Shown piece by piece: positions 27,130 to 36,739 of a DNA stretch of 44,166 nucleotides (positions are counted from its first letter, which is position 1; the number at the start of each line of letters is the position of its first letter). The position numbers were made by a program, and so were the translations under genes. The notes under the pieces were generated by a model, which did not search any database, had not been told where the DNA came from, and was given only the letters and a program-made list of their open reading frames with translations. The stretch covers positions 143,248 through 187,413 of the forward strand of contig NZ_CACSIJ010000013.1 in assembly GCF_902705855.1 (NCBI RefSeq), read 5' to 3'. The stretch comes from Zhongshania aliphaticivorans (GTDB lineage Bacteria > Pseudomonadota > Gammaproteobacteria > Pseudomonadales > Spongiibacteraceae).

Positions 27130-27465
27130 AAGACCTGTTTGTTCACATCAACGTACTTGCGCGAATAATACCGCTATTGGATTCTCAGTCTGGGAATATA
27201 CCTTAGCTGCCAGTGTGAGTCATCGTCCGCTTGAATATCGTTATGTTTACTTGGTTGCTACTGCCTTAATAAGTTGATTTTACATATAATTTGTTGAGAC
27301 GCTGGGTTTTCGACGAAGAGCTTATGTCGCGGTCTGGATGGTAAATATTAGGCATTAAAAATGATAAACATGTTAATTTTCCGCTAATCGTAAGCAAATA
27401 CGCTATGGCTGTTTGTTCTAAAACGGAGTAAGTTTAGTTGTGTCGCGGTTTTAACTGAGCTGTAT
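27130..27465. other. Non-coding gap before the small secreted ORF
   Basis: No gene is supported in these 336 bases. A perfect -10 hexamer TATAAT occurs at 27285-27290 but no convincing -35 is at the right distance. The octamer GTCGCGGT appears twice (near 27328 and 27442). The upstream part must contain the promoter of the divergent FHA-EAL gene. Confidence 0.4.
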
Positions 27466-27753
27466 ATGTTGCGAATTGTCTTTTCCATAATGGTTTTAAT
27501 GCTGTGCAGCTTTGTGCTGGCAGACAGCCATCATGTCGCAAAAAATACAATACCCGCCAGTGTTAGTAGCATTGTAGAGCTTGATTCTGGTTTTCCTGAA
27601 GCCCCCGAACTTGTACTTACTTTTACGAAGCCCCTTAATACGTTAGCGCCCATTTACTTCTTAAAAAGGCGTGTTCTCGCACTGAAATCCCATCGTGTCA
27701 CCCAGCGTGTTTATGGGAATACCTCTATTCGGTCCCCGCCACTCACATTCTGA
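27466..27753 (+). CDS. Possible small secreted protein, unrecognised
   Basis: The 95-residue frame starts with a convincing signal peptide (VFSIMVLMLCSFVLA, cleavage probably after the LA, before DSHH). The mature part is low in charge up to about residue 63 and then becomes basic and irregular, as if the frame had shifted from an older gene. No good ribosome site precedes the ATG and no homologue is recognised. It may be a real small exported protein, a decaying gene or a chance ORF. Confidence 0.35.
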   Translation: MLRIVFSIMVLMLCSFVLADSHHVAKNTIPASVSSIVELDSGFPEAPELVLTFTKPLNTLAPIYFLKRRVLALKSHRVTQRVYGNTSIRSPPLTF

Positions 27754-27821
27754 TTATACAAAATATTGTTAATGGCCCTAGGCGATTAACGGTTAGTTTG
27801 AATATACAGAGTGAAAAGATC

Positions 27822-28385
27822 ATGAGACATTTTGAATTGTATGAGGCTGATCAAGTCGATCAGTTGGTACGCCCCGAAAACTTCCAAAAAATTAGTGCAG
27901 ATTCCCCAGCTACGGTGGTGTTTACTGACTTTACGGTCTACGAGCCATTGGTCATTGACGCAAATAGCAGCGCAGTGGATGCAGAGAGGATGATGAAGCG
28001 CTCGCATGTTCGTTTAAAATTGGTGATTGATGAGTATGGTTTGTTTGTTGGCGTCATTGCACTTGAAGACTTGAGCGACAGTGAAATTATTAAAAAAGTC
28101 GCCAAAGGCTTTAACCGTGAAGAACTACAAGTCGCAGATATGATGCGTAAGCGCCAAGACTTGAAGGTGTTTGATTATAGTGACTTGGCGTTGATGACCG
28201 TTGCCGATGTGCTGTCGGTGTTAAAGCAGTTTGGTCACCAGCACTGTTTGGTTGTTGAGCGTGAAAGGCATCAGATTCGCGGTGTTATTTCAGCCAGTGA
28301 TATTGCGCGGAAATTGAAAATGGATGTCTGTATTCAGCAGCCACCAAAATTTGCCGAATTGTATTTGTCGGCCCTTCATCGCTAG
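27822..28385 (+). CDS. CBS-domain pair protein
   Basis: The 187-residue soluble protein contains two CBS repeats, about residues 40-98 (ANSSAVDAERMMKRSHVRLKLVIDE) and 112-175 (TVADVLSVLKQFGHQHCLVV, GVISASDIARKL). CBS pairs bind adenine nucleotides and act as energy or ligand sensors, or form regulatory modules. This one has no attached catalytic domain, so it probably acts in trans. The ATG at 27822 was preferred over the upstream in-frame start because translation from there matches the first well-formed segment. A strong hairpin follows. Confidence 0.85.
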   Translation: MRHFELYEADQVDQLVRPENFQKISADSPATVVFTDFTVYEPLVIDANSSAVDAERMMKRSHVRLKLVIDEYGLFVGVIALEDLSDSEIIKKVAKGFNREELQVADMMRKRQDLKVFDYSDLALMTVADVLSVLKQFGHQHCLVVERERHQIRGVISASDIARKLKMDVCIQQPPKFAELYLSALHR

Positions 28386-28393
28386 CAGTGCCT

Positions 28394-28427
28394 AGTCGCG
28401 TCTCCCGCGCTAACGGGAAGCGCGACT
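28394..28427 (+). terminator. Long hairpin after the CBS gene
   Basis: AGTCGCG (28394-28400) pairs with CGCGACT (28421-28427), and TCCCG with CGGGA inside, separated by a small internal mismatch. The following sequence is moderately T-rich further on. Likely terminator or mRNA end structure. Confidence 0.65.
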
Positions 28428-28557
28428 CTCGTATCTACGGCTTTTCCTATTCTTTCTGGCGACAGTTCCGCTATTTTTGAGCGTTGACTAAGACTGGGCG
28501 GATTACTTTACCTATTGTGACCTGCTATGACTTTTTACTAAATAATCGTATTTTAGG

Positions 28558-28612
28558 TAGGTGCCTAGTTAATAGGTGGCTATTGATTAGGTGGCTATCT
28601 ATTGGTTACTAT
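28558..28612 (+). repeat. Tandem ~15-bp repeats, probable MarR operator array
   Basis: Units beginning TAGGTGCCTA (28558), TAGGTGGCTA (28573) and TAGGTGGCTA (28588) repeat every 15 bases, with a weaker fourth (TTGGTTACTA, 28602). The first unit is itself a near palindrome, TAGG-TG-CCTA. The array ends seven bases before the MarR start codon, so a bound regulator would block its own transcription or translation. Binding is inferred. Confidence 0.6.
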
Positions 28613-28618
28613 GGCGCC

Positions 28619-29119
28619 ATGAAACGTACTAGCCAATTTTCAGTAGCAGCATCAACGCTGGCCGAAACCTCTCGAATGGTGAGAGAGGAGTTTCGTCGTC
28701 GGGCGCAACATTTGAATCTAACGCAGCCTCAATGGCTGACATTGCTGAAGTTATCTCGTGAGCCGGGTATTAATCAGGCTAGCCTAGCTGTGCATCTAGA
28801 TGTCAATCCGGTGACGGTAGCGCAGAGCGTTGACCGCTTGGTTAAGGCAGGTTTGGTACTTCGCGAGCGTCAAGAGAGCGACCGTCGGGCGGTTAGTTTG
28901 TATTTAACCGATAAAGCCGAGCCTTTGTTAGAGGAGTTAAACGAAATAGCGGAGCAGACTAGAGCCATTGCGTTTGCGGGTTTTAGTGTTGCAGAAGCGA
29001 AAGTGCTAGAAGACATGTTAGTGCGGGTAAAAAAGAATTTTTGTAATTTAGGCGATGTTGCTGTGAAAGCGGATGCGGTGAAATCTACGCCGGCGCGTTC
29101 AGGTAAGGAAGGTGTGTAA
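28619..29119 (+). CDS. MarR-family regulator of the EmrAB efflux operon
   Basis: The 166-residue protein has the winged-helix MarR core (LTQPQWLTLLKLSREPGINQASLAVHLDVNPVTVAQSVDRLVKAGLV and the wing ERQESDRRAVSLYLT). MarR dimers usually repress adjacent efflux genes and release DNA on binding phenolic or other hydrophobic ligands. The ATG at 28619 gives the usual N-terminus; the upstream frame is crossed by the operator repeats. The stop overlaps the next start by one base (TAATG), and the two efflux genes follow without gaps, so it is autoregulated with them (inference). Confidence 0.92.
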   Translation: MKRTSQFSVAASTLAETSRMVREEFRRRAQHLNLTQPQWLTLLKLSREPGINQASLAVHLDVNPVTVAQSVDRLVKAGLVLRERQESDRRAVSLYLTDKAEPLLEELNEIAEQTRAIAFAGFSVAEAKVLEDMLVRVKKNFCNLGDVAVKADAVKSTPARSGKEGV

Positions 29120-30270
29120 TGAAAGGCCAAGAAGAGCAATTGTCAGCAGAATTAGACTCCGATCAGACGGCCGCTCGACGACGTTTGCGCACCCGTTTAT
29201 TTATGGTTGTTCCCGTCGTTGGGCTTTTTATTGCCGTGTATTTATTTATGTTCGGTGGGCGCTATATCACAACTGATAATGCTTATATTAAGGCAGACGT
29301 GGTGAATGTTGGCTCTGAGATTAGCGGCAATATTGCGTCGGTTCGTGTTAAGGAAAACCAATATGTCGAGGCTGGCGATATTTTATTGACGATTGACGCA
29401 CGGGCTTTTGAGGTTGAATTACATGATGCGCAAGCAGAGCTTGAGCAGGCTTTTATGCGCATTGATTCCTTAAAGGCGGCGTATATTCAGAAGCAAGCTG
29501 CGCTGGCTGCAGCTAAAGATGATTTTGAGTTTGCGTCAAAGCAACAGCAACGGATTAACGACCTGCATAAGCGTGGGATGGCATCGGGGACTTCTTTAGA
29601 CCAAGCCCAGCGCGACCTTAATGTGGCGCGAAATACCGTCAGTAAATTAATGAGTGATAGCGCTGAAACATTGGCGCAACTCGGTGGTAAATATGAGTTG
29701 GATATTGCGCATCATCCCGCGGTAATGGCCGCGCAGGCCGAGCTTGAGCGCGCAGAGTTAAATGTTGAGCGCTGTGTTCTGCGCGCGCCGATTGCGGGTG
29801 TTGCATCTAAGGTGCCGCAGCGCGGACAGTACGCGATGCCGGGGTTGCCGCTAATTAGTGTTGTCGCAAATAGTGACCCTTGGATAGTGGTGAATTTTAA
29901 AGAGGATCAGCTTGCTAAGTTGGCGCTGGGCGCAGAGGTGGCGGTAGAAATTGATGCTTACCCAGGGGAGCTATGGACTGCGACGGTAGACAGTATTGCG
30001 CAGGCTACCGGAGCGGAATTTGCGTTGCTACCGCCTCAAAATGCAACGGGTAACTGGGTGAAGATCGTCCAGCGTTTACCGGTGCGTCTTGCGATTGATC
30101 ACCATGAGAATGAATCGCCATTACGTGCAGGATTGAGTGCTAGCGTAGAGGTTGACACTGGCGTGCCCGAGAGAATGAAAGCGATATTGGCTTTCTTTGG
30201 TGGAAATAGCGATAAGCTCTCTACTGCGAATAATTCCCGCGATAGTGCGTTGATTGCAGGCCAGTTATAA
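29119..30270 (+). CDS. emrA: Membrane fusion (HlyD/EmrA) subunit
   Basis: The 383-residue protein has one N-terminal membrane helix (LFMVVPVVGLFIAVYLFMFGG, about 30-50) followed by periplasmic EmrA-type domains: a biotinyl-lipoyl half-motif with ADVVNVGSEISGNIASVRVKENQ, a long alpha-helical hairpin, and RAPIAGVASKVPQRGQYAMPG. EmrA bridges the inner-membrane pump to an outer-membrane channel. It is translated from an ATG overlapping the regulator's stop and is immediately followed by the transporter. No TolC-like gene is in the window. Confidence 0.93.
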   Translation: MKGQEEQLSAELDSDQTAARRRLRTRLFMVVPVVGLFIAVYLFMFGGRYITTDNAYIKADVVNVGSEISGNIASVRVKENQYVEAGDILLTIDARAFEVELHDAQAELEQAFMRIDSLKAAYIQKQAALAAAKDDFEFASKQQQRINDLHKRGMASGTSLDQAQRDLNVARNTVSKLMSDSAETLAQLGGKYELDIAHHPAVMAAQAELERAELNVERCVLRAPIAGVASKVPQRGQYAMPGLPLISVVANSDPWIVVNFKEDQLAKLALGAEVAVEIDAYPGELWTATVDSIAQATGAEFALLPPQNATGNWVKIVQRLPVRLAIDHHENESPLRAGLSASVEVDTGVPERMKAILAFFGGNSDKLSTANNSRDSALIAGQL

Positions 30271-31818
30271 ATGCGTGGTGACGCGCTAAAGGCTAGTGCT
30301 CCCGCAGTTGCTCTTGGCGCGACGGGCCTGATTACCTTTGGCACCCTTTCTGCAACCATGATGCAGGCGTTGGACACCACCATTGCAAATGTCGCTCTGC
30401 CACATATGCAGGGTAGTTTGTCGGCGTCGCAGGAACAGGTGGCGTGGGTGTTAACTTCTTATATTGTCGCTTCGGCCATCGCGACAACACCTACTGGCTA
30501 TTTAGCTAATCGCTACGGCGTTAAGCGAATATTTTTGATCGCTGTAGCGGGCTTTACTATCGCATCTATGCTTTGTGGGGTGGCGAGTAGTCTTACTGAA
30601 ATTGTATTTTTTCGTTTACTGCAGGGCGTATTTGGTGCGGCTTTAGTACCGCTTTCACAAACAACATTGTTAGATACATACCCACCAGATAAGCAAGGTT
30701 CTGCGATGGCGGCGTGGGGCGTTGGCGTAATGATTGGCCCGATTATTGGCCCCGCCTTAGGTGGTTGGCTAACGGAGTATTATAGTTGGCGCTGGGTTTT
30801 TTATATTAATTTGCCGATCGGTATTGCCACCTTTTTTGCATTAAAAACAGCTTTGCCTGACGCGGAGCCGCGCCGTTCTGCGCCGATGGATTTTACCGGG
30901 TTTTTATTCCTCAGTGTTGCGATTGCATCGCTGCAATTAATGTTGGATCGCGGCCAAAGTTTGGATTGGTTTCAGTCTACCGAGATCATGGTGGAGTGTG
31001 GTTTAGCCATTGCTGCGATGTATTTGTTTGTCGCTCATACCATGACGACAGACAGGCCGTTTATATCGCCTAGCTTATTTAAAGACCGAAATTTAGTGGG
31101 CGGCTTGGTCATTATTGCAATGCTGGGCATTGTGTTGTTTTCTACCTTCGCACTATTGCCGCCATTTTTACAAAGACTGCAAGGCTATCCAGTGATTACT
31201 GCGGGTTTGGTTATGGCGCCGCGTGGCATAGGCACCATGATCGCTATGCAGATTTCAGGTCATATTTTAAACCGCGTCGACGCTCGACTTCCCATTCTGG
31301 CCGGCATGTTGCTTTTGGCTTACGCCCTGTATTGGATGTCGACCTTTAGTGCTGACGTGGGAGCGCAAGAGATTGTGCTCAGTGGCATGGTGCAGGGGCT
31401 GGGTTTGGGTTTTATATTTGTACCCTTATCGGCGGTTACCTTTTCAACGCTAGCGCCTGAATTTCGTGGTGATGGCACATCACTGTATAGCTTGCTGCGT
31501 AATGTTGGTAGTAGCGTGGGGATTGCGCTTGCCTTTGCCTATCAAGACTACGGTACGAAAATGGCGCACTCGGTATTGGCAGAAAATGTGAATGCCTTTA
31601 ATCCCGCGCTGATTGAATATGTGAATTCCTCGAATGGCCTTAATGGTGTGAATGCCTTGCTGGGCGTCGAAAGCGAATTGCAGCGCCAGTCTGCAGTTAT
31701 AGGCATGCTTGGCGATTTCCACTATATGGCTTTGGGTGTCTTGTGCGCTATACCCATGCTTCTGTTACTGCGCCCCGGAAAGGTGGGTGAAAGCAGCCAC
31801 GATGCCGTAATGGATTAA
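30271..31818 (+). CDS. emrB: DHA2-family (14-TM) drug:H+ antiporter, EmrB-like
   Basis: The 515-residue transporter has the DHA2 signature (MQALDTTIANVALPHMQGSL) and motif C-like GVGVMIGPIIGPALGGWL, with about fourteen hydrophobic segments. It exports hydrophobic toxic compounds with the proton gradient through EmrA. Its start follows the previous stop directly, so it is coupled to emrA. A good terminator follows. Substrate cannot be told from sequence. Confidence 0.93.
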   Translation: MRGDALKASAPAVALGATGLITFGTLSATMMQALDTTIANVALPHMQGSLSASQEQVAWVLTSYIVASAIATTPTGYLANRYGVKRIFLIAVAGFTIASMLCGVASSLTEIVFFRLLQGVFGAALVPLSQTTLLDTYPPDKQGSAMAAWGVGVMIGPIIGPALGGWLTEYYSWRWVFYINLPIGIATFFALKTALPDAEPRRSAPMDFTGFLFLSVAIASLQLMLDRGQSLDWFQSTEIMVECGLAIAAMYLFVAHTMTTDRPFISPSLFKDRNLVGGLVIIAMLGIVLFSTFALLPPFLQRLQGYPVITAGLVMAPRGIGTMIAMQISGHILNRVDARLPILAGMLLLAYALYWMSTFSADVGAQEIVLSGMVQGLGLGFIFVPLSAVTFSTLAPEFRGDGTSLYSLLRNVGSSVGIALAFAYQDYGTKMAHSVLAENVNAFNPALIEYVNSSNGLNGVNALLGVESELQRQSAVIGMLGDFHYMALGVLCAIPMLLLLRPGKVGESSHDAVMD

Positions 31819-31853
31819 TTGCTTTTTTAAAGCTCTTGCTCTTGCAATGCTTG

Positions 31854-31885
31854 GCCCTTGATGTTTTTGCATCAGGGGCTTTTTT
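31854..31885 (+). terminator. Rho-independent terminator after emrB
   Basis: GCCCTTGATG pairs with CATCAGGGGC (one G-U) around TTTTTG, followed by six Ts. It isolates the efflux operon from the TonB-receptor gene. Confidence 0.92.
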
Positions 31886-31926
31886 GTGCATTATTTTAAG
31901 CCATTTATAGCCAGTATTTACTGTGG

Positions 31927-31943
31927 TGCGACGATTTGTCGCA
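31927..31943. promoter_or_regulatory. Inverted repeat upstream of the FecA-like receptor
   Basis: TGCGAC-GATTT-GTCGCA lies about 60 bases before the receptor start. It may be an operator, but it resembles no binding site I can name, and I see no Fur box. Confidence 0.3.
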
Positions 31944-32003
31944 TTGGTTATTTGAGCCTTAAGCTCTAAAATTCAGCCACTTTTCTCTGTGGTTTACTAG
32001 CTT

Positions 32004-34100
32004 ATGAAACAACTCCCATTTGTGTATATGACGGGCCTATTGGCTGTGCTTCCTGTGGGCGCATTTGCTGATCATGCCGCAAAGCAAATGGAAGAAATGC
32101 TAGTGCAGGGGCAGGAGCTAAAGTCTACGCTTCAGGCCGAACAAGTATTAACGCCGGGTGGAGTGTCTATTTTAGATAGCGCATCGCTTATGGAGCGCAA
32201 TACGGCGAACCTGTCCGACGCCCTGCGTTATATCCCTGGCGTTTGGTCAATGAGCACCAGTGGCAGCGACAGTATTTTCTTTTCTAGCCGCGGTTCAAAT
32301 CTCGATGCTACGAACTACGACATGAACGGCATCAAACTATTACAAGATGGTCTTCCCGTTACCACCGCCGATGGTAATAACCATAATCGCGTGATCGACC
32401 CCTTAGCTAGCCGTTACGCTACCATTGCACGTGGCGCCAACGCTTTAAAATATGGCGCGAGTACGCTGGGTGGTGCGATAGATTTTGTGACGCCCACGGC
32501 GCGTAATACTGAGAAAAATGAATTTTTTGTAGGCGCGGGGAGCTTTGGTCAGCAACAGCTTCGGCTAACGTTGAGTTCTGTTTTAAGCGAGTCTTTGGAT
32601 GGGCTTGTTACTGTAGAGAAAAAGCAGCGCGACGGCTATCGTGATCACAATGAAAGTGAGCGCGAAGGTGTCTATGCCAATCTTGGTTGGCAGCTTAGCG
32701 ACAATATTGAATCACGTTTCTTTTTTACGTATATCGCCAATGACGAAGAGTTGGCGGGTGCGCTTACCGAGGCCGAGTTAGCTGCTGACCCAGATCAAGC
32801 GGGTGCTACCGCTGAATCAGGTAATTTTCAGGTTGATGTGGATACGCGACGTTTTGCGAATAAAACCACCTTCACGCTAAGCGAAAGCAGCAGTATCGAG
32901 GTGGGTGTCTATCAGGAAAACCAACATTTGTATCACCCGATTGTTGATAAGGTATTGGTCGACTTCGATGGTGATGGTCCTGATGCTCCAGTTGAAGTTT
33001 TCAGTTTATTGATTGATACCGATCACCAGGATCGCGGCGCGATGCTTCGTTACAAACACTCGATGGGTGAACACGCAATTTTGGCTGGTATTAACTGGGG
33101 TGAGAACAAGGTTGAAGGTGGTAATTATCGCAACGACGGCGGTTTTAGAAATGGACTCACTACGGTTGTTGATAATAGCGCTGAAAGTCTTGAAATTTTT
33201 GTGATGGATCGTTGGCAGTTTAGCGAGCGCTGGACATTGGTCTACGGTGTTCAATCTATCTCAACAGCGCGCGATGTACGCAACACTACGGTAAGTAGTG
33301 GCGCCCTGCGTAATCCCTCTGCGGATTACGACAGTATTAATCCGCGTGCGGGTGTTATCTATCAGTTGAGCGACAGTATCGACGTGTTTGCTAATGTCAG
33401 CAAGCTCTATGAGGCGCCCACTAATTTTGAATTAGAAGATGAGGCCAGTGCGACAAGCGCGACCTTAAGCCCTATGCAGGGGCAGGTGTTTGAAGTGGGA
33501 AGTCGTGGACGTTATGAGTTTACGAGCGGTGGCTTTTGGCGCTGGGATGTGTCGCTGTACTATGCGTTGATTCAAGATGAAATCTTGTCGCAGGATGATC
33601 CTTCTGCACCGGGAACCAGCTTAACAAGCAATGTGGACGATACCATCCATGCAGGAATAGAGGCGCTGATAGACGCGAGCTTTGCTGTTTCTCACACGGC
33701 CCGGATAGAACCTCTGCTCAGTATTACATTCAATGAATTTTCCTTTGATGGCGATGCAAGCTATGGCGACAATAGCTTTCCCGCTGCGCCGTCCTACGTG
33801 GTTCACGGTGAAATAGTGTATCGTCACGACAACGGCTTTTACGCGGGCCCGACCTTTGACATAGTCGATGAGCGCTATGCAGATTTTTCTAACTCCTACA
33901 CCATTGACGGTTACAATTTGCTGGGCTTCCGTCTTGGCTTAAATCGAGAAGCGTGGCAGGTGTATCTCGATATTCGTAATATCACCGGCGAAGATTATGT
34001 ATCAGTTCACAGCGTTGTTGACACAGTAGCGGCTAATTCAGCCATTTTTAATGCCGGAGAACCCCGATCAGCCTATGCGGGATTTGTATTCCGTTTCTAA
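32004..34100 (+). CDS. TonB-dependent outer-membrane receptor, FecA-like
   Basis: The 698-residue protein has a signal peptide (MKQLPFVYMTGLLAVLPVGAFA), a TonB-box-like EEMLVQGQ, an N-terminal plug (RGSNLDATNYDMNGIKLLQDGLPV, GANALKYGASTLGGAIDFVTP), a 22-strand-type barrel and the C-terminal FRF ending of outer-membrane porins. The plug resembles receptors of the ferric-citrate/siderophore type. It is alone, without a sigma/anti-sigma pair or ABC transporter next to it, so the ligand is open. The start is well placed for the signal peptide, though I see no strong ribosome site. Confidence 0.9.
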   Translation: MKQLPFVYMTGLLAVLPVGAFADHAAKQMEEMLVQGQELKSTLQAEQVLTPGGVSILDSASLMERNTANLSDALRYIPGVWSMSTSGSDSIFFSSRGSNLDATNYDMNGIKLLQDGLPVTTADGNNHNRVIDPLASRYATIARGANALKYGASTLGGAIDFVTPTARNTEKNEFFVGAGSFGQQQLRLTLSSVLSESLDGLVTVEKKQRDGYRDHNESEREGVYANLGWQLSDNIESRFFFTYIANDEELAGALTEAELAADPDQAGATAESGNFQVDVDTRRFANKTTFTLSESSSIEVGVYQENQHLYHPIVDKVLVDFDGDGPDAPVEVFSLLIDTDHQDRGAMLRYKHSMGEHAILAGINWGENKVEGGNYRNDGGFRNGLTTVVDNSAESLEIFVMDRWQFSERWTLVYGVQSISTARDVRNTTVSSGALRNPSADYDSINPRAGVIYQLSDSIDVFANVSKLYEAPTNFELEDEASATSATLSPMQGQVFEVGSRGRYEFTSGGFWRWDVSLYYALIQDEILSQDDPSAPGTSLTSNVDDTIHAGIEALIDASFAVSHTARIEPLLSITFNEFSFDGDASYGDNSFPAAPSYVVHGEIVYRHDNGFYAGPTFDIVDERYADFSNSYTIDGYNLLGFRLGLNREAWQVYLDIRNITGEDYVSVHSVVDTVAANSAIFNAGEPRSAYAGFVFRF

Positions 34101-34342
34101 CTCTCTGTTAAGAGCACAAGCTAGCCCCCGTATTCTGGATTTTTTGCGCGGGGAGTGGCGCCTAAAACCAAAACCCGCGAACTTCGACGGTTCCCTAAAT
34201 CAAGCTGAACGTGCAAAATAGCGCGGTGCTTGGCTTGGGGGCAATTGCGTCCATGCTGCAATGAAAAATAGTTGGCGGTAGCTAACATACAATAATCGGC
34301 TAATAGCCGAACCTCACTGACAATGAATACACAGGAAGAGAT

Positions 34343-35476
34343 ATGGGACCACTTGCAGGAATACGAATTATAGAGCTTGAGGGGCTGGGGCCAGCTCCGT
34401 TTGCGGGAATGATGTTTGCTGATATGGGCGCGGAAGTGATCTCCATCACCCGCAAATCAGCCGCCGCAGATGCGCCAGTTGCCAATGTGATTAGTGAGCG
34501 CGGGAAAAAATCGATAGCGCTTAATCTAAAAGATCCACGCGGCGTTGAAGCTGTTTTAAAACTCTGTGAATCTGCAGATGCCTTAATAGAAGGCTTTCGC
34601 CCCGGTGTGGCGGAGCGTTTGGGTATTGGCCCAGAAGACTGCGCGGCGCGCAATCCCAAACTAGTATACGGCCGCATGACTGGCTGGGGACAAACTGGCC
34701 CGCTGGCGCACGCGGCTGGTCACGATATTAATTATATTTCGCTATCTGGCGCGCTCCATGCGATGGGGCGCGATGGCGACAAGCCAGTACCGCCGATAAA
34801 TTTAGTCGGTGACTTTGGTGGCGGCGGTATGTTTTTAGCATTTGGTGTGGTGTCTGCCATATTAGAAGCAACTCGCAGCGGTAAAGGCCAAGTGGTCGAC
34901 ACCTCTATGGTAGAAGGTTCTGCAGCCTTAATGCACATGGTGTACTGCTTCTTTAATCAGAAGCAATGGAGTGATCAGCGCGGTGTTAACCTCTTGGACA
35001 CCGGCGCCCATTTCTATGAAACCTACGAAACCAGTGATGGTAAGCATGTTTCTATCGGGCCAATTGAACCGCAGTTCTATCACATATTAAAAGAAAAATT
35101 AGCGCTAGATGAAAGCTTTGAAGCGCAAATGGATACCGCGCGCTGGCCTGAGCTGAAAGAAAAGCTAGTCGTTATTTTTAAAACCAAAACCCGCGACGAG
35201 TGGTGTGAGGTGTTTGAGGGTACGGATGCGTGTTTCGCACCTATATTGTCGATGACGGAAGCACCAACACATCCGCATAACGTGGCTCGTAACTCCTTTA
35301 TTAAAGTGAATGGCGAAATTCAGCCAGGCCCTGCACCTAAGTTCAGTCGCACTGTGCCTGCGGTGCAAGCCGGTGCGCCGCGGCCCGGTAGTCATACTGA
35401 CGACGTACTGTCGTCGGTTGCTGGTTACGATAGCGATACACTAGCCGCGTTGCGTGCAGATGGCGTATTAAGCTAA
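34343..35476 (+). CDS. CoA-transferase family III protein, probable alpha-methylacyl-CoA racemase
   Basis: The 377-residue enzyme closely matches the racemase branch of family III. The catalytic His and Asp segments, [17 protein letters not shown] and [11 protein letters not shown], are laid out as in mycobacterial MCR and human AMACR. Racemases invert the alpha-methyl of branched acyl-CoA esters so that beta-oxidation can continue, consistent with use of branched-chain or sterol-derived acids. A ribosome site (GGAAGAG) precedes the ATG. It is followed by a very good terminator, so it is a single-gene unit. Confidence 0.9.
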   Translation: MGPLAGIRIIELEGLGPAPFAGMMFADMGAEVISITRKSAAADAPVANVISERGKKSIALNLKDPRGVEAVLKLCESADALIEGFRPGVAERLGIGPEDCAARNPKLVYGRMTGWGQTGPLAHAAGHDINYISLSGALHAMGRDGDKPVPPINLVGDFGGGGMFLAFGVVSAILEATRSGKGQVVDTSMVEGSAALMHMVYCFFNQKQWSDQRGVNLLDTGAHFYETYETSDGKHVSIGPIEPQFYHILKEKLALDESFEAQMDTARWPELKEKLVVIFKTKTRDEWCEVFEGTDACFAPILSMTEAPTHPHNVARNSFIKVNGEIQPGPAPKFSRTVPAVQAGAPRPGSHTDDVLSSVAGYDSDTLAALRADGVLS

Positions 35477-35494
35477 GTTGCTGCAGTGATTATC

Positions 35495-35521
35495 AAGGGC
35501 CGCTTTTGCGGCCCTTTTTTT
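35495..35521 (+). terminator. Rho-independent terminator after the racemase gene
   Basis: AAGGGCCGC pairs perfectly with GCGGCCCTT around TTTT, followed by seven Ts. Confidence 0.95.
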
Positions 35522-35610
35522 GTCTAAAATTTGCTATTGCCAAGATCTGTATTCCGCTTCGAATCGTAATGAGCCTAAGTAAAACGAATCGCTCAGCGAC
35601 GGAGTTAATC

Positions 35611-36633
35611 ATGATAGATCCAATCGTACTTGCCGAACGTGGTTTGGTGCCAGACGCACTGCTACGTAGGGGTATTCGCCGAGAACTTGCCGACCGTTTG
35701 GTACAAGAAGGTGGCGGTGATTTAAGTAATAATGAGGCTCGTCGTAGACAATTTCGAGACGAACTACGCAACTCTAAAATCGCAATTAACACCGGCGAAG
35801 CCAATGCCCAGCACTACGAAGTACCGGCTGAGTTATTCGAATTAATGTTGGGGCCTTGTCTGAAATATAGCAGCTGCTGGTGGGGCGAAAATTGCGAAAG
35901 CCTAGCCGATGCTGAGCAGGCCATGTTGGAGATATACGCCGAGCGGGCGCAGTTAATTGATGGGCAAAAGGTTTTAGATCTCGGTTGTGGATGGGGCAGC
36001 TTTACCCTCTGGGCCGCCGCCCGTTATCCCACATCGCATATTACGGCGGTATCGAATTCATCTGGGCAGCGTTTATTTATAGAAGAGCAGGCTAGGCAAC
36101 GCGGTTTAAGCAATATTGAAGTCATCACCTGTAATGTAGGTGAACTTAGTCTTATCGAGCGCTTTGACCGCGTAGTTACCGTCGAAATGCTCGAGCACGT
36201 TCGTAACTACCGAGACTTGCTAGCCAATGTCTCGCAGTGGCTAGAGCCAAACGGCCTTATGTTTGTGCATATATTCTGTCATGCCTACCTGCATTATCCC
36301 TTTGATGGCGGTTGGATGACCGATAATTTTTTCAGCGGTGGTCAAATGCCCGCATTCGACACACTCATGCATTTCTCAGAACATATGCGTATGGTCGACA
36401 GCTGGCGAGTAAACGGCGAACACTACTCTAAAACCTTAGAAGCTTGGCTAGAGAAATTAGATGACAACAAAGCGCAGGCGCTAGCGATCCTAAAAGACGC
36501 GCCCAACCCTAAAGTGCAATACCACCGCTGGCGCATGTTCATGCTGGCCTGTTCTGAATTGTTTGCATACCGAGGCGGGCAAGAATGGTTTGTTGGTCAC
36601 TACCTACTAACCCCGGGTCAATTGGCAGATTAA
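35611..36633 (+). CDS. SAM methyltransferase, coclaurine N-methyltransferase-like (CFA synthase superfamily)
   Basis: The 340-residue protein has the SAM motif VLDLGCGWGSFTLW, the CFA/CNMT pattern FDRVVTVEMLEHVRNY, and FVHIFCHAYLHYPF, close to plant coclaurine N-methyltransferases; AEQAMLEIYAERAQLIDGQ aligns with the same plant family. Such proteins are common in bacteria and their substrate there is usually unknown. I chose the ATG at 35611 with a GGAG site six bases upstream; the frame continues upstream over the terminator, which is unlikely to be coding. It is shorter than typical CFA synthases. A lipid or amine substrate is possible. Confidence 0.85.
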   Translation: MIDPIVLAERGLVPDALLRRGIRRELADRLVQEGGGDLSNNEARRRQFRDELRNSKIAINTGEANAQHYEVPAELFELMLGPCLKYSSCWWGENCESLADAEQAMLEIYAERAQLIDGQKVLDLGCGWGSFTLWAAARYPTSHITAVSNSSGQRLFIEEQARQRGLSNIEVITCNVGELSLIERFDRVVTVEMLEHVRNYRDLLANVSQWLEPNGLMFVHIFCHAYLHYPFDGGWMTDNFFSGGQMPAFDTLMHFSEHMRMVDSWRVNGEHYSKTLEAWLEKLDDNKAQALAILKDAPNPKVQYHRWRMFMLACSELFAYRGGQEWFVGHYLLTPGQLAD

Positions 36634-36739
36634 ATCAGTACTTTTGGCGTGGAGTGGAATCTGTAATCGGCTTGAATATCAATATGTTGGCGATTTTTTG
36701 AACAACTAAATGAAATTCATAATATATTGCTAGAAGTCG

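Noticed and set aside
31900-32003. Fur box upstream of the FecA-like receptor
   Set aside because: No GATAATGATAATCATTATC-like sequence is seen; only an unrelated GC-rich palindrome.
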